Assembly (NCBI GenBank): GCA_023376005.1
Contig: CM042147.1
Span: 120,102,287 to 120,166,286, forward strand
Direction of reading: 5' to 3'
Length of the DNA: 64,000 bases
From: Doryteuthis pealeii
Taxonomy: Eukaryota > Mollusca > Cephalopoda > Myopsida > Loliginidae
Within the stretch, counting starts at the first letter, position 1. Every line of letters begins with the position of its first letter. Shown one piece after another: positions 51,753 to 62,922 of this stretch. Both the position numbers and the translations under genes were made by a program. The notes beneath the pieces are model-generated. The model was not told the DNA's origin. It was given only the letters and a program-made list of their open reading frames with translations, and made no database searches.

Positions 51753-51828
51753 TTAGTGAGGACCAAACTCATTACTTAGTTATATGCATTCAGCTAATAA
51801 TCTGTCTATTAAAGACATCTATTTATTT

Positions 51829-52076
51829 TAATATATTAATATTTTGAAGGCCAGTACAATGCGTATGAAAAATAAAAACAAAAAGATGTTATTTTTGTCT
51901 TATCGATTTCGAAGCATGAGCTTCAGCATCAGAGTTTATTTTCAGAAATGACGTCATTTCTGAAAATAAACTCTGATGCTGAAGCTCAGGCTTCAAAATC
52001 GATAAGACAAAAATAACATCTTTTTGTTTTTATTTTTCATACGCATTGTACTGGCCTTCAAAATATTTAATATATT
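51829..52076. repeat. Spacerless palindrome, copy 2
   Basis: Axis between 51952 and 51953 in TGACGTCA. The copy 1 mismatch is paired here (CAGCATCAG with CTGATGCTG), but new mismatches occur (CTCAGGCTTCAAAATCG). Confidence 0.9.
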
Positions 52077-52740
52077 ATAACATACTTAACAATGCTTCAA
52101 GCAAATTACCAATTGCTTTTATCTATTTACTTTTTTATTTTTTTCAATTTTGATTTTTTTTTTTTTTTTTTTTTTTTGTATGAACCCTCAATTAAAGAAT
52201 AGATCAAATACAAAAGAAAAATGTGTCATTAAGAACATTTCCATTAATCTAATAAATCGTCAATCAAAAACAAAAGAGATAGTATTTCATTTTCCCATGT
52301 ATATACATCTGTCCATGCATGAAACTAAAATTTGTGCTTAATCCACGCGTACTGGAACGCTGCGAACACTAAGTGTGGTTCTTTAAAGAGAGAAACTAGA
52401 AACTACGGCCTAATACTACTTCTACTACTACTACTACTACTAATAATAATAATAATAATTAATGAGTTATTGTCAAATGAATCAGAACGAAATCCATCCA
52501 TCAGTTATATTAATTTGTTGTCCGAATCTGTCAGTTCCGATTGTCTTATGAAAACAAACGAAAGCGAATCCAGTTTTCTTTTTTCGTTTAGTTTTCACTG
52601 GCGATCTATCTTGTTCCTCAAAAATGAAAATGCTTATTATTAACAAAAAGAGATCCACTTCATCATCGACTCTTCTTATTATATAAATTATATTATTATT
52701 CAAATTATATCAACAACAATGTAATATATATATATATTAT

Positions 52741-52790
<50 letters not shown>
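52077..52790. other. AT-rich sequence with trinucleotide repeat, copy 2
   Basis: Counterpart of 13157-13855; T run at 52148-52178, CTA/ATA repeats at about 52414-52460, AT at 52722-52790. Confidence 0.6.
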
Positions 52791-52793
<3 letters not shown>

Positions 52794-53352
52794 GGTGTCC
52801 CAGAAGTCGCGCACCATGTATGAAAATACATATAAAAAGTATAAAAAGACATATGAATATCAATTTTATTCATCATAATCATAATAGATGCTCAAATTGT
52901 TCACCCTTTCCATTGATACAAACATCAATTCTCAAGATGCACTTTGTACGGATGAAATTTCTGTGTCTTAAGAATACGATGTACTGATGATTTGCTAATC
53001 GTAAGCTCCTGGCTTATTTTCCTTACTGATTTCACGGGGCTTCTAGCAACATTCGCCAAAACCGTAGTTGATGTTGCTTCATCAGTTGCACTGTTTCGTC
53101 GACCGCATCTCTCGCGGTCAACAACTGAGCCAGTTTCTTGGAAACGTTTTATCAAACGGCAGACAGTGTTATGGTTCAATGGTTTTTCTCGCTCGGGATG
53201 AGTGCGATTGAATTCTTCAGCTACAGAGCGGTATGTAGCCCCATCTCTTCTAAACATAAAAAACAATTTAACTTTCTTGTATTGTTAATTTCTCATCCAT
53301 ATCCAATAAAATCTGAAAAAAAAATTATATGGTGCGCGACTTCTGGGACACC

Positions 53353-53355
<3 letters not shown>
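52791..53355. mobile_element. Mariner-type element, copy 2
   Basis: 565 bp with the same CAGGGTGTCCCAGAAGTCGC inverted ends and TA flanks as 13856-14423. Confidence 0.92.
52925..53266 (-). CDS. Transposase HTH-only ORF, copy 2
   Basis: 113 codons. From RDGATYRSVAEEFNRTHPER onward it matches the copy 1 protein with about eight substitutions and stops at the same point (KVHLEN). The Met region differs because of small indels before GATYRS. Confidence 0.68.
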   Translation of the reverse strand: MFFMFRRDGATYRSVAEEFNRTHPEREKPLNHNTVCRLIKRFQETGSVVDRERCGRRNSATDEATSTTVLANVARSPVKSVRKISQELTISKSSVHRILKTQKFHPYKVHLEN

Positions 53356-53404
<49 letters not shown>

Positions 53405-53580
53405 AGATAATGATTATATATAATAATTATATATTCTATAATATATATATAATATAATATATATATACTATATATATAAATCTATATATTATATATATAT
53501 AATATATATATTACTATATAATAAATATATATACTATATATATAATCTATATATATTATAATTATATATTACTTAAATTA
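53356..53580. repeat. AT-rich tract, copy 2
   Basis: Counterpart of 14424-14585, longer. Confidence 0.85.
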
Positions 53581-53664
53581 TCTTTTTATGTATGTAAGTA
53601 TTTTCCCGGACTCTCATCAGGCCAGATAACACAAGGTAAAAGATATACAAATTCTTGCCCGAAA

Positions 53665-53857
53665 ACAAAAAATGACACGTGATGGTGACGTTGATAGCAA
53701 TGTAGTTGATGCCCTTGGAACGGTGCCCAAAAGCATGGAAAAAATACTGGGGCGGGGGGTCGAAATCAGAGAAAGAATCGAGACCATCCAGACCACAACA
53801 CAGTTGAGATCAGCTAGAACACTTAAAAGAGTCCGGAAGACATGGAGGAGACAATAG
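53665..53857 (+). pseudogene. LINE ORF2 C-terminus relic, copy 2
   Basis: VVDALGTVPKSMEKILG then RERIETIQTTTQLRSART and LKRVRKTWRRQ, open for 61 codons if read from the local Met but missing everything upstream. 53858-54248 after it is unclassified. Confidence 0.7.
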
Positions 53858-54249
53858 TCCTATTCAAAATGGAAACTTTCTCGTATAACTATATCATATT
53901 GAACAGAACTTTTTCTTTCTGTCTCTATTTTTACATCTTTCAAAGATGAAATCAACAATAGGCACAAAAAAAATTATTGAAATCTTCCACGCAAAAGCCC
54001 GAGACTCAAGTGACAGATTCCAATCCAGAACTTTTTGTAATTCTTAAATCCATTCCAAAGTTGTCTACTTTTCTTATATGACATGAATTCTAATTATGAG
54101 CCTTCAAGATGCTTCCCCATTGTCCGGCATGGGCTATTCAGTTGGATTCAAATTCCTAACGCATATGTGTGTGAATATAGACGGTTGATATATGTCAGTG
54201 TTTCTCAAAGCGCAATATTGGCAAATTTTATTACCAAGTTCAAGAAAAG

Positions 54250-54795
54250 AGGGAGAGACAGAAATAATAGAAGAAAGAAAAAAAGAAAGAAAGAAAGAAA
54301 GGTGAGAAAGGTTGAATGAAAGGTATTTGAAAATAAGAAAGAAAAGCATGGAGCAAAAGAAAGAAAGAAAAGAAAGGTATGTGAAAGAAAGAAAACCAAG
54401 ATAAGAAAGAAAGAAAGAAAGAAGAAAGGAAGGAAGGAAAGGTATGTGAAAGAAAGAAAAACGAGATAATAAAGAAAGAAAGAAAGAAAGAGATGATAAA
54501 GGTTGAATGAAAGGTATGTGAAAATAAGAAAGAAAATCATGGAGTAAAAGAAAGAAAGAAAGAAAGAAAGAAAAAGAAAGAAAGAAAAAGAAAGAAAGAA
54601 AGAAAGAAAGAAAAAGAAAAAATATCTGAAAAAGAAATAAGGAAAAAAAGAAAAAAGAAAGAAGATATTTGAAAGAAGGAAACAAACAAACGAACGAACA
54701 AAAATAAAGAAATATTTGAAAAATAAAGAAATATGTGAGAAAAAAAGTAGTATGAGGGAAAGAAAAAAAGTGTTTGAAAGAAAAAAAAGAAAAAT
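54250..54795. repeat. (GAAA)n VNTR, copy 2
   Basis: Counterpart of 15249-16058 with fewer of the ~110 bp units. Confidence 0.92.
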
Positions 54796-54799
54796 ATTT

Positions 54800-54990
54800 G
54801 TTTTACGACATATCAACCCTTTTTTGTCCATTTAATGCCGAATCAAATCCTTTTTGATAAGCAAGGCTCTCAGCTTGGTTACAGTACCTGCTGTTGCTGG
54901 TCACCCAATTAAATATTGAACAGGCTCATCGCTGCTTAACTTCGGTGATCTTATGGGGACAGGTGCTTTCAGTGTGACTTGACCGTAATG
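54800..54990 (-). mobile_element. 5S-element, copy 2
   Basis: 5S-like head 54990 to 54877, linker, shared tail ACGACATATCAACCC to 54800. Differences from copy 1 are few substitutions (TCATCGCTGC for CCATCGCTGC). Confidence 0.8.
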
Positions 54991-55140
54991 AAGAAATATA
55001 TGTAAAAGAAAGAAAGAAAAAAAAGTGGTTTAAAAGAAATAAAGAAAGAATATTTAATGAAGAAAATCATTTGACGTTTGATCTCCACATGAGTACCAAA
55101 GCGTGGATAATCTGATCTGCGTGGTAAATCATACGGATAC

Positions 55141-55250
55141 TGATGGTAGGTGTGACGCTCCACATCAGAAAAAACAAACAAACAAAAAACAATCTTCCTA
55201 GCGCTAGAAGATTATTTTTGCTGTGGTGGAGCGCCACGCTTACCGTCAGT
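55141..55250. mobile_element. SINE-B inverted pieces, copy 2
   Basis: Counterpart of 16406-16515, same CTAGCGCTAG centre. Confidence 0.65.
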
Positions 55251-55525
55251 TTACCAAATCTGCACAGATCAGATTACCAAATTGTTGCTACTATTTGTGG
55301 AGCTATAACCTTGCGATTCCTATTTGTGTAGCTATTGGCAACAATGTTGTGTTTGTTGTGCCTGCCCCTGCACGCACCTGGCTTGGCAGTCGTTTTTTAT
55401 GCACGCTACCGCAAAGTGTGAAGTTTGCACGGTTGTTAAGTTTTAGAACACTAGGTACCACCAATTTGACCTGTGAAATTTACTATTAATGTAAACGTGT
55501 ACTAAACTAAGTTAAGCTTGCCAAG

Positions 55526-55640
55526 TTGGAGGCGCATGGTGTAATGATTACCGTTGTTGGAAATGGACACACCCTTGGGAAAGGTACTATGGGTAAATAG
55601 TAGGGCAGACTGTGCTCTTTAAACTTGGTATAGCAACCGG
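55526..55640 (+). mobile_element. SINE-A partial, copy 2
   Basis: Counterpart of 16794-16900, with GGTAAATAGTAGGGCAGACT preserved. Confidence 0.7.
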
Positions 55641-55754
55641 TCTATGAGAAGGAAAAACAAAGGGTCTCTCTTTTTCTCTGAATTTTTTAGATGAGGCTTG
55701 ATAATTAGCATTATTTGTATTATTCGGACTATTATCCTCATCTTCATTGCTATC

Positions 55755-56125
55755 TAAGTGACAGTTATCTCTAGACTGCAGGTTCAATCCCGGTCAGAGG
55801 CAACAGTAACATAGAATAATAATTAACACAGCTTAACACCTGTACTCCAGCTATGGTTAACAGAATGAGAACAGGATACACCCGTGGACTGAATAAAGAC
55901 TTAGGTTCAAAGTACCGTGATGGCTCCCGATTACGACAAGAAGGTTTCCGATTACTACAAGAAGGTTCCTGAGTTCGAAATGAAGGTTCCCGAGTCCGAA
56001 ATGGTTCCCGAGTCCGAGAATGTTCCCGAGTCCGACTAGAAATACCTGAAGAAGGCCGGATAGCACATTGGCCGAAACGTTGTACAGATAACAATGAAGA
56101 TGAGGACAATTGTCAGAATAATACA
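55755..56125 (+). mobile_element. SINE-V, copy 2
   Basis: Counterpart of 17020-17396, same number of VNTR units and the same GGCCGAAACGTTGTACAGAT tail. 56126-56600 is unclassified with short GAAA tracts. Confidence 0.7.
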
Positions 56126-56639
56126 AATAATACTAAAGAGCCTCTCATCTCGTTAGTCAAAACTAATTTGAGTAAAAAAATCGTCCTAGATGAAATGCAA
56201 AAATGTAAATCCTGATTATATGGTGTTGTTTATCCGCCGAATTCTTATTTCTTATCAGTGTCATCACCACAGCTAAATAATGAATCATTCCGTTTTTATT
56301 AGAAAGAAAGAAAAAAAGAAAGAAAGAGTCGGGAAAAGATAGAGAGAAGGGATGAGCGCGCGGAAGTGATAACGCTAATCTATTTCAACTGAACATAATG
56401 AAAAGATGAAAAGAAGGAAAGAAAGAAAGAAATGATTGAAAGTTAAATCAAGATTATAATACTTTTTTACATATTGAACGATTATGTAATAGCTCTTAAG
56501 TAAACATACCAAACGTGGTGATAATTAAATTATCAAACTGTGGTATATCCACAGATCCTGCTAGTATATAGATAAATACGAACAAAATCCCCTTTGTATT
56601 AATGCCCCTGGGGAAGACATGAATCCATCTCTCAATACC

Positions 56640-56948
56640 CACTCCCCAGCTATGAGCAAATAATACTGCGAACATAGCTTTTTAGCTTTGATATTGGTAT
56701 TTATCCAACCCGTTTACCTCGGATAGGATGTGACACAAGGTTGCAGGCATGGGGATAGCCAGCATGGATCGAACTCGCTATTCGGTAGTAATGGATACAC
56801 GAAATTAACTTGCCAATCATGATGGGATGCCCTTGGGGGGGGGGGTTAGGTTTGGGTGGCAACCCGCCAAGGAGAGGGAAAACTCTGAATTCAAACTAGC
56901 ACTACTCCTATGAAAAATTGATCACGTGACACAAGGTGAAGGGTTTGG
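56640..56948 (-). mobile_element. SINE-C region, copy 2
   Basis: GCGAGTTCGATCCATGCTGG and CCTTGTGTCACATCC on the - strand. Contains about 50 bp more than copy 1 (near 56669-56715) and a G run at 56836-56845. Confidence 0.6.
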
Positions 56949-57549
56949 TTTGTTTTGTTTGTTTTGTTTTACGGCATATCAACCTCGGTGGGTCATTTAA
57001 TGCCGACAAAGTTGTGAACTAAATTCATTCTTAATGCATAATACAATTTTGTTTATCAACTCATGTTTTTCTATTTGACCCATAGATGGGACCCTCACAG
57101 GTACTACCACTACGGCTCAGAGTGAACCAGGGAGCAATGGTGATGAAGGGGTGCCCCACATTCCCCAAACCTCCAGAACTGGAACCTCACCATCAATAGT
57201 TTAACGTCATTCCCAGGGCATGTAGACCCGCAGCCACCGCCTTCTAGCACCCATATGATAAAAAGGGGTTGGGGCTTGCCATAAGGGCAATAGGGTTGGG
57301 AAAATCATATAGGTGCTAGGGCTTGACGTGACCAGCCGATTGATTGGAGGGGGCCTCCCTTACCGCCCGTCTCGCCCAAGATAGGGCCAAAGTGGAGTAT
57401 TGCAAGTCATGAACTGCTCATCCACCTAGGCTCTATCTTTAAGCATCACGGGTCGCCACCCACGGCCAACAGATGGCCCCATTGGGGGAGTCTTAACCCT
57501 CTGCAGAGGTGCAGTCGGTGCATTCTAACGCCGCAGCCGACAGGGCGGT
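56949..57549 (-). mobile_element. Element X, complete, filled site
   Basis: 601 bp absent from copy 1, where the same sequence runs uninterrupted (GTGAAGGGTTTGGG, 18161-18174). Flanked here by GAAGGGTTTGG (56938-56948) and GAGGGGTTTGG (57550-57560), a target duplication of about 11 bp with one change. On the - strand it begins CACCGCCCTGTCGGCTGCGG, then GTTAGAATGCACCGACTGC, GGGTGGCGACCCGTGATGC, the AAGTGGTAGTACC block, and ends GGCATTAAATGACCCACC, GTTGATATGCCGTAAAAC and an A-rich tail. No ORF and no tRNA boxes recognised; a short retroposon of unknown head origin. Confidence 0.9.
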
Positions 57550-57635
57550 GAGGGGTTTGGGTACATACATGCACATAGATTAAGGTGTGTATAAGTAAAA
57601 TACTATAATAAATAAACTGGTATATGCGGTTTTTC

Positions 57636-57638
<3 letters not shown>

Positions 57639-57672
<34 letters not shown>
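57639..57672. repeat. (AT)n microsatellite
   Basis: AT repeat at the 3' side of the hammerhead-bearing region (- strand). Confidence 0.95.
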
Positions 57673-57676
<4 letters not shown>

Positions 57677-57694
57677 CATAAAGGTACATGGTAA

Positions 57695-57733
57695 TAACCT
57701 ACTCGAGTTTCACCATAAGGATCTTCAGGGTTA
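57695..57733 (-). ncRNA. Second hammerhead-like fold
   Basis: On the - strand: UAACC, CUGAAGA, UCCUUAUGGU, GAAAC, UCGA, GUA, GGUUA. Stem I is a perfect five-pair helix (UAACC with GGUUA), the core strands are consensus, stem III is the minimal C-G with loop UCGA, and the cleavage triplet would be GUA. Stem II is weak: two C-G pairs with a U-U mismatch where the first pair should be. No counterpart in copy 1. Confidence 0.5.
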
Positions 57734-57798
57734 AATATTAATTGCAGTCCATTTCACGTGTGTGTTTTTTCGCGATAAATGGTTGATTATAGGTAAGT

Positions 57799-57846
57799 CA
57801 TCCACAGACAAGTGTTTCGGCGTTTCACGCCTCTTCAGTGTGGCTA
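57799..57846 (-). ncRNA. Hammerhead ribozyme, type I-like, minimal stem III
   Basis: On the - strand: stem I 5' strand CCACA (57843-57839), CUGAAGA (57838-57832; fits CUGANGA), stem II GGCG-UGAAA-CGCC (57831-57819), GAAA (57818-57815), C-ACUU-G as minimal stem III (57814-57809), U and C17 (57808, 57807), then stem I 3' strand UGUGG (57806-57802). Every invariant core base is present, stem II is perfect and stem I has five contiguous pairs with two more after one mismatch. Predicted self-cleavage is between 57807 and 57806. Minimal stem III hammerheads are known from Penelope-like elements and animal retrozymes, where they tend to work as dimers. Confidence 0.75.
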
Positions 57847-57945
57847 GACACATCAACTATCCTTGGCTAGGGTCGAATTCAGACGGACTGTTTGCCTGCC
57901 TGATATCTTATTCCCTCGTCCAGCGTGACTGCTGTAGCGGGTCTG
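57799..57945 (-). mobile_element. HH-element, intact ribozyme copy
   Basis: The tRNA-like 5' part on the - strand (GCTACAGCAGTCACGCTGGA, GATATCAGGCAGGCAAAC, B-box-like GAATTCGACCC) is followed by TAGCCAAGGATAGTTGATG, TGTCTAGCCACA and the ribozyme. Homologous to 18741-18885 and 42770-42925. The upstream limit is approximate. Confidence 0.65.
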
Positions 57946-58191
57946 GTGTTTTAAACTATTAAATACATAGGTTTGTTTATGTATTTTACGGTCACAAAGA
58001 GATCAAGTTTCCGGGGAAACGATCATTGCTTATATGCTAGTAATGAGAGTTAATTTAAATTACCAATTAGAGAGCTCATACCAAATTTATGGTTTTATAC
58101 TACACATCATCATCATGTGTAGTATAAAAACCAACCAACCAACCAACCTACTAATTCTTTATAATGAAAATGTGACTGCTCTTTACTATAT

Positions 58192-58472
58192 ACATTTACC
58201 AACCCACTGCACGTGTAGGATGTGGCACAAGGCCAATTTCTTAAGTGGAGTTTAATAGGTTTGAATTCAGAGTATTCCTTCTCCAAGAATGTTTGAGATA
58301 CCAATACCAAGGTTAAAGAGCCCAGTCTGCCCTTCTATTTACCTATAGGTGGAGGAAAAGTAGCTTGGAAAAGGTATTGGCGCTATGGGAAATGCAAACA
58401 GTCTCGTCCAGATTTTGAATTCGTCTTGTCGTGTGAATTTTCTGCGACGATAACCATTGCACTACGCGCCTC
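58192..58472 (-). mobile_element. SINE-A, copy 2
   Basis: Counterpart of 19158-19442. 58473-59197 that follows matches 19443-20143, including the hairpin (59069-59120), plus an expanded CA repeat at 58529-58563. Confidence 0.83.
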
Positions 58473-58528
58473 CTTTCATAAGAAAAAAAATACAAAGAAG
58501 TATTTCTGTAGCATCTTCCAACAACTTC

Positions 58529-58566
<38 letters not shown>

Positions 58567-59195
58567 TATATCAATAGGATGATGCTTGTACGTACTCTTC
58601 TCAACCAATCAAAACTGTCTTCGAGATTACGAAATTCTTGACTGTTTTCGCCTCCAGACCTCGGACTTAATAAAAAGAAATATATGAGGGGAAATAATTA
58701 AATCCACGTTTATTCCAAGAACTATCCGAAATAAAAATAAAAATGTATTATTTGAGGCAGTTCATCAAGAATAGAAAATCCTCAATGTTGAAGAATTTTT
58801 CTGATAATTCATTAGCATTTCAGTTTCGGAAGACTATAATAAAATTTTTGTGTCCCTGAAGTTACAGCGTCTCCTGTGACTGTAAAGTCCAATGTTCGAA
58901 AAACATTCTCGACCACAGATGTCGTATGTGAAAGCTGTCCCTGAAGATGTTGATGTGCCGGAGTTTTGTTGTCGTTTCGGGACCTATTGGCTTCATGGTG
59001 TTGCGCCATGGTGGCTTCAGACATGAACAGTCCGCTACAGAGAGCCTATCGTCACCGAGGGCGGCCCAGATAGTTCTGAGCCAAATGTTCCCAGCTGGAA
59101 AAATTGGCTCAGAACTATCTGAAATAAAAATTTATTATTTGCGGGCAGTTCATCAAGAATAGAAAATGCTGGAATCCTCAATGTTGAAGAATTTT

Positions 59196-59197
<2 letters not shown>

Positions 59198-59242
<45 letters not shown>

Positions 59243-59396
59243 TAAATCTACACACAGAAAGAGAGACAGAGAGACAGATGGATGCACGTGCATACACATA
59301 CACAGAAAGACGGAGAGAAAAAAGAAGAAAAGGGGAGAAAGAGAGAGAACTAGAAAATACACATGTATGCATACACAGAGAGAGAGGGGGGGAGAA

Positions 59397-59429
<33 letters not shown>

Positions 59430-59435
59430 AGAGAA
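59198..59435. repeat. (GA)n tract, copy 2
   Basis: Counterpart of 20144-20360. Confidence 0.9.
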
Positions 59436-59524
59436 GATAAGATGAAGGAATACTGAAACAGAGTATGAGAGGGAAAATGCCAAAAATAGTATAGTTGATA
59501 TTGATTTTATAGGTTAACAATTGG

Positions 59525-59835
59525 ACAAAATAGCGTAGTGGATAAAGGGTTAGGTTAAAACAGTTTTAAGTGACAGTTATCTCTAGACTGCAGTTTCAAT
59601 CCTGGTCAGGGGCAGAAGTAACATATAATAATAATTAACACAGCTTAACACCTGTACTCCAGCTATGGTTAGCAGAATGAGAACAGGATACCCCCGTGGA
59701 CTGAATAAAGGGTTAGGTTCAAAGTTCTGTGATGGCTCTTGATTACCACAAGAAGGTTCCCGAGTTCGAAAAGAAGCTTCCCGAAAAGGTTCCCGAGTCC
59801 GTCAAGAAATATTATTTGCAGCAGTTCATCAAGAA
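59525..59835 (+). mobile_element. SINE-V, copy 2
   Basis: A-box-like TAGCGTAGTGGATAAAGG, B-box-like GTTTCAATCCTGG, middle and VNTR as at 20440-20735. Confidence 0.7.
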
Positions 59836-59979
59836 TAGAAAATGTTGGAAGCCTCAATGTTGAAGAAATTTTCTGATAATAGGATTAAGAGAATCAAAAG
59901 ATTATTAAACGTTGGTTATTACTAAACATGTTTTTTTTCTCGGAATTTTTTAGATGAGGTTTGATAATTAGTATTGTAT

Positions 59980-60215
59980 TAGTAGTGGACTGAATAAAGG
60001 GTTAGGTTCAATGTCCCATGATGGCTCCCGATTACGACAAGAAGATTCCCGAGTTCGAAAAAGAAAGTTCCCGAGTCCGAAAAGAAGGTTCCCGAGTCCG
60101 AGAAATTTCCCGAGTCCGACAAAAAATACCTGAAGAAGGCTGGAGAGCACATCGGTCGAAACGTTGTACAGATAAGAATGAAGATGTTGACAATAGTCCG
60201 AATAATCCAAATAAT
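59980..60215 (+). mobile_element. SINE-V VNTR and tail
   Basis: Four to five GGTTCCCGAGTCCGA-type units, then CGGTCGAAACGTTGTACAGA and AATAATCCAAATAATACT. Preserves the tail missing from 20890-21030. Confidence 0.7.
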
Positions 60216-60351
60216 ACTAATGTTTTTTGTTTGTTTGTTTTGTTTTTGTTTCTTTCTTTGAAGGGGTATTTTCATCAATTTTTTTTTTCATATTCATTCA
60301 CTGTTCCGACTTATTAGGTAAATTGTTTTTCTCCCGACAGTCAAAAAACAT

Positions 60352-60367
60352 ATGTGTGTGTGTGCGC

Positions 60368-60430
<63 letters not shown>
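60352..60430. repeat. (TG)n with (CG)n core
   Basis: TG repeat interrupted by GCGCGCGCGCGCG, a Z-DNA-prone alternation. Confidence 0.95.
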
Positions 60431-60431
<1 letters not shown>

Positions 60432-60712
60432 ATTTGTTATAGAATACTATACAATTAAAAAGGGATTAGCTCTTTCACCGGCAATCGAGTATTTTATTTT
60501 CATTTCCCTAATACTAGAAATGCCTATATATATTATATATATATAGGAGAGAGAGAGAGAGAGAGAGAGTAGAAAACCTGTGGGTGTTTTAGTGGGAGAG
60601 TATTGTAATAAATTTAAAAAAACGCTGGAGACTTCCGCACACCTGATATGTACGAATATATCTACAATTTATGAATATATGAATATCTTCGCTTCTCATC
60701 CTCCTCTTTTAC

Positions 60713-60715
<3 letters not shown>

Positions 60716-60792
<77 letters not shown>

Positions 60793-60871
60793 CCGTTCTT
60801 TTTATCTCTCTTTTCTCTTCTCATCTTCTCTTTCTTTCTCTCTCTTTCTCTCTCTTTCTCTTTCTTTTTTT

Positions 60872-60913
<42 letters not shown>

Positions 60914-61165
60914 ATCCTCGTCCTCTCACTCTCGTATCCTCATCCTCTCTTTCTCTCTCCTCTCTCTCTTTCTTTCTTTATCTCTCTCTTTCTCTTTCTT
61001 TTTCTTATCCTTCTCTCTCTCTCTCTCTCTCTCTCTTTCTCATCCTCATCCTCTCACTCCCTCTCTCTCTCTCTCTTTCTTTATCTCTCTCTTTCTCTTT
61101 CTTTTTCTTATCCTCTTCTCTCTTTCTCTCTTTCTCATCCTCATACTCTCACTCTCTCATCTTCA

Positions 61166-61203
<38 letters not shown>
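60716..61203 (+). repeat. (TC)n array, copy 2
   Basis: Counterpart of 21316-21632, longer, with TCATCCTCATCCTCTCACTC motifs repeated. 61204-61684 after it is unclassified. Confidence 0.95.
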
Positions 61204-61207
<4 letters not shown>

Positions 61208-61684
61208 ATTACCAATATGTTCCTTTTTCATGTAATAATTTCCCTGTTTATCAGTCGCTGCCTTTCATTCACCTAGATATCAGCAAAGCAATTATCATCA
61301 CGTAATGGAAAAAGGTGTGTCTGCTGACTTTTTCCCGCTTCGATACCACTAAGCTTCTTTCACTTCCGGTGCCATCTTATCTCAGTTCAGATGAACACTT
61401 CTAAGTTAACACGGCAACGCCCAATGTCTGAATGGGTTTTTTAACACCTGTGATAACCACTCTCTTCTCCGATCCACATCGGACTTGATAGTCCAGTGGA
61501 CGCCAGGAGCTCTTTACCTCCCACAAAAAACCAGTCTGTCATTTTGTTCATTTCGTGCTTTTAATTCAAAGTGTGTGTGTTATCATTCACCTATTACTAC
61601 GACAATGTCCACCCTAACCAATTCCATTAACGTTGCCTTCTTTGCCCACATCTAAACTATAATCTACCTACGTGTCTTTTTTTT

Positions 61685-62891
61685 GTCTTAAGGTTTCTTT
61701 CTTCATCTTCTTTCTTTCATCTTATTTCTTCTATCTTACTTCTTCTTCTTCTTCTTCATCATCTTTTTTTCTTTCATCATCTTTTGTCTTGTACCTTCTT
61801 CTTCTTCTTCTTCTTCTTCTCTATGTATCTACCTACGTTTCTTCTTTTATCTTTTTTACCTTCTTTTCTTCTTCTTTCTTCTTCTTCTTCATTCTTTTTT
61901 CTTCATCATCTTTTGTCTTGTATACCTTCTTCTTTCTTCTTCTTCTTCTTCTTCTTCTTCTTCTTCATTCATTTTTTCTTTCATCATCTTTTTGTCTTGT
62001 ACCTTCTTTTCTTCTTCTTCATCATCATCTTCTTTCATCATCTTTGTCACCTTCTTCTTCCTTCTTTCTTCTTCTTCTTCTTCTTCTTCTTCTTCTCTAT
62101 GTTCTACCTACGTTTCTTCTTTTATCTTAATATTACTTCTTCTTCTTCCTCTCTCTTCTTCTTCTTCTTCATCTTCTTCATCATCTTTTTTCTTTCATCA
62201 TCTTTTGTCTTGTACCTTCTTCTTCTTCTCTTCTTCTTCTTCATCATCTTTTTTCTTCATCATCTTTTGTCTTGTACCTTCTTCTTCTTCTTCTTCTTCT
62301 TCTTCTCTATGTATCTACTACGTTTCTTCTTTTGTCTTAAAGATTACCTTTCTTCTTCTTCTTCATTTTTTTTCTTTCATCATCTTTTGTCATGCCTTTT
62401 TCTTCTTCTTCTTCTTCTTCTTCTTCATCATCTTCTTTTTTTCTTTCATCATCTTTTGTCTTATACCTTCTTCTTCTTCTTCTTTTTTTTCTCTCATCGA
62501 CTTTTGTCTTATACCTTCTTTTCTTCTTCTTCTTTTTTTTTTTTCTCTCATCATCTTTGTCTTGTACCTTCTTCTTCTTCTTCTTCTTCTACTTTTTTTT
62601 TTTTTTCATCATCTTTGTCTTATACCTTCTTCTTCTTCTTCTTCTTCTTCTTCTTCTTCTTCTTCTCTTTCATCATTTTTGTCTTATAACTTCTTCTTCT
62701 TCTTCTTCTTTTTTTTCTTTCATCATCTTTTGTCTTATACTCTTCTTCTTCTTCTTCTTTTTTTTCTTTCTCATCTTTTTTGTCTTATACCTTCTTCTCT
62801 TCTTCTTCTTTTTTTTTCTCTCATCATCTTTTGTCTTGTACCTTCTTCTTCTTCTTCTTCTTTTTTTTTTCTTTCATCATCTTTTGTCTTA

Positions 62892-62922
<31 letters not shown>

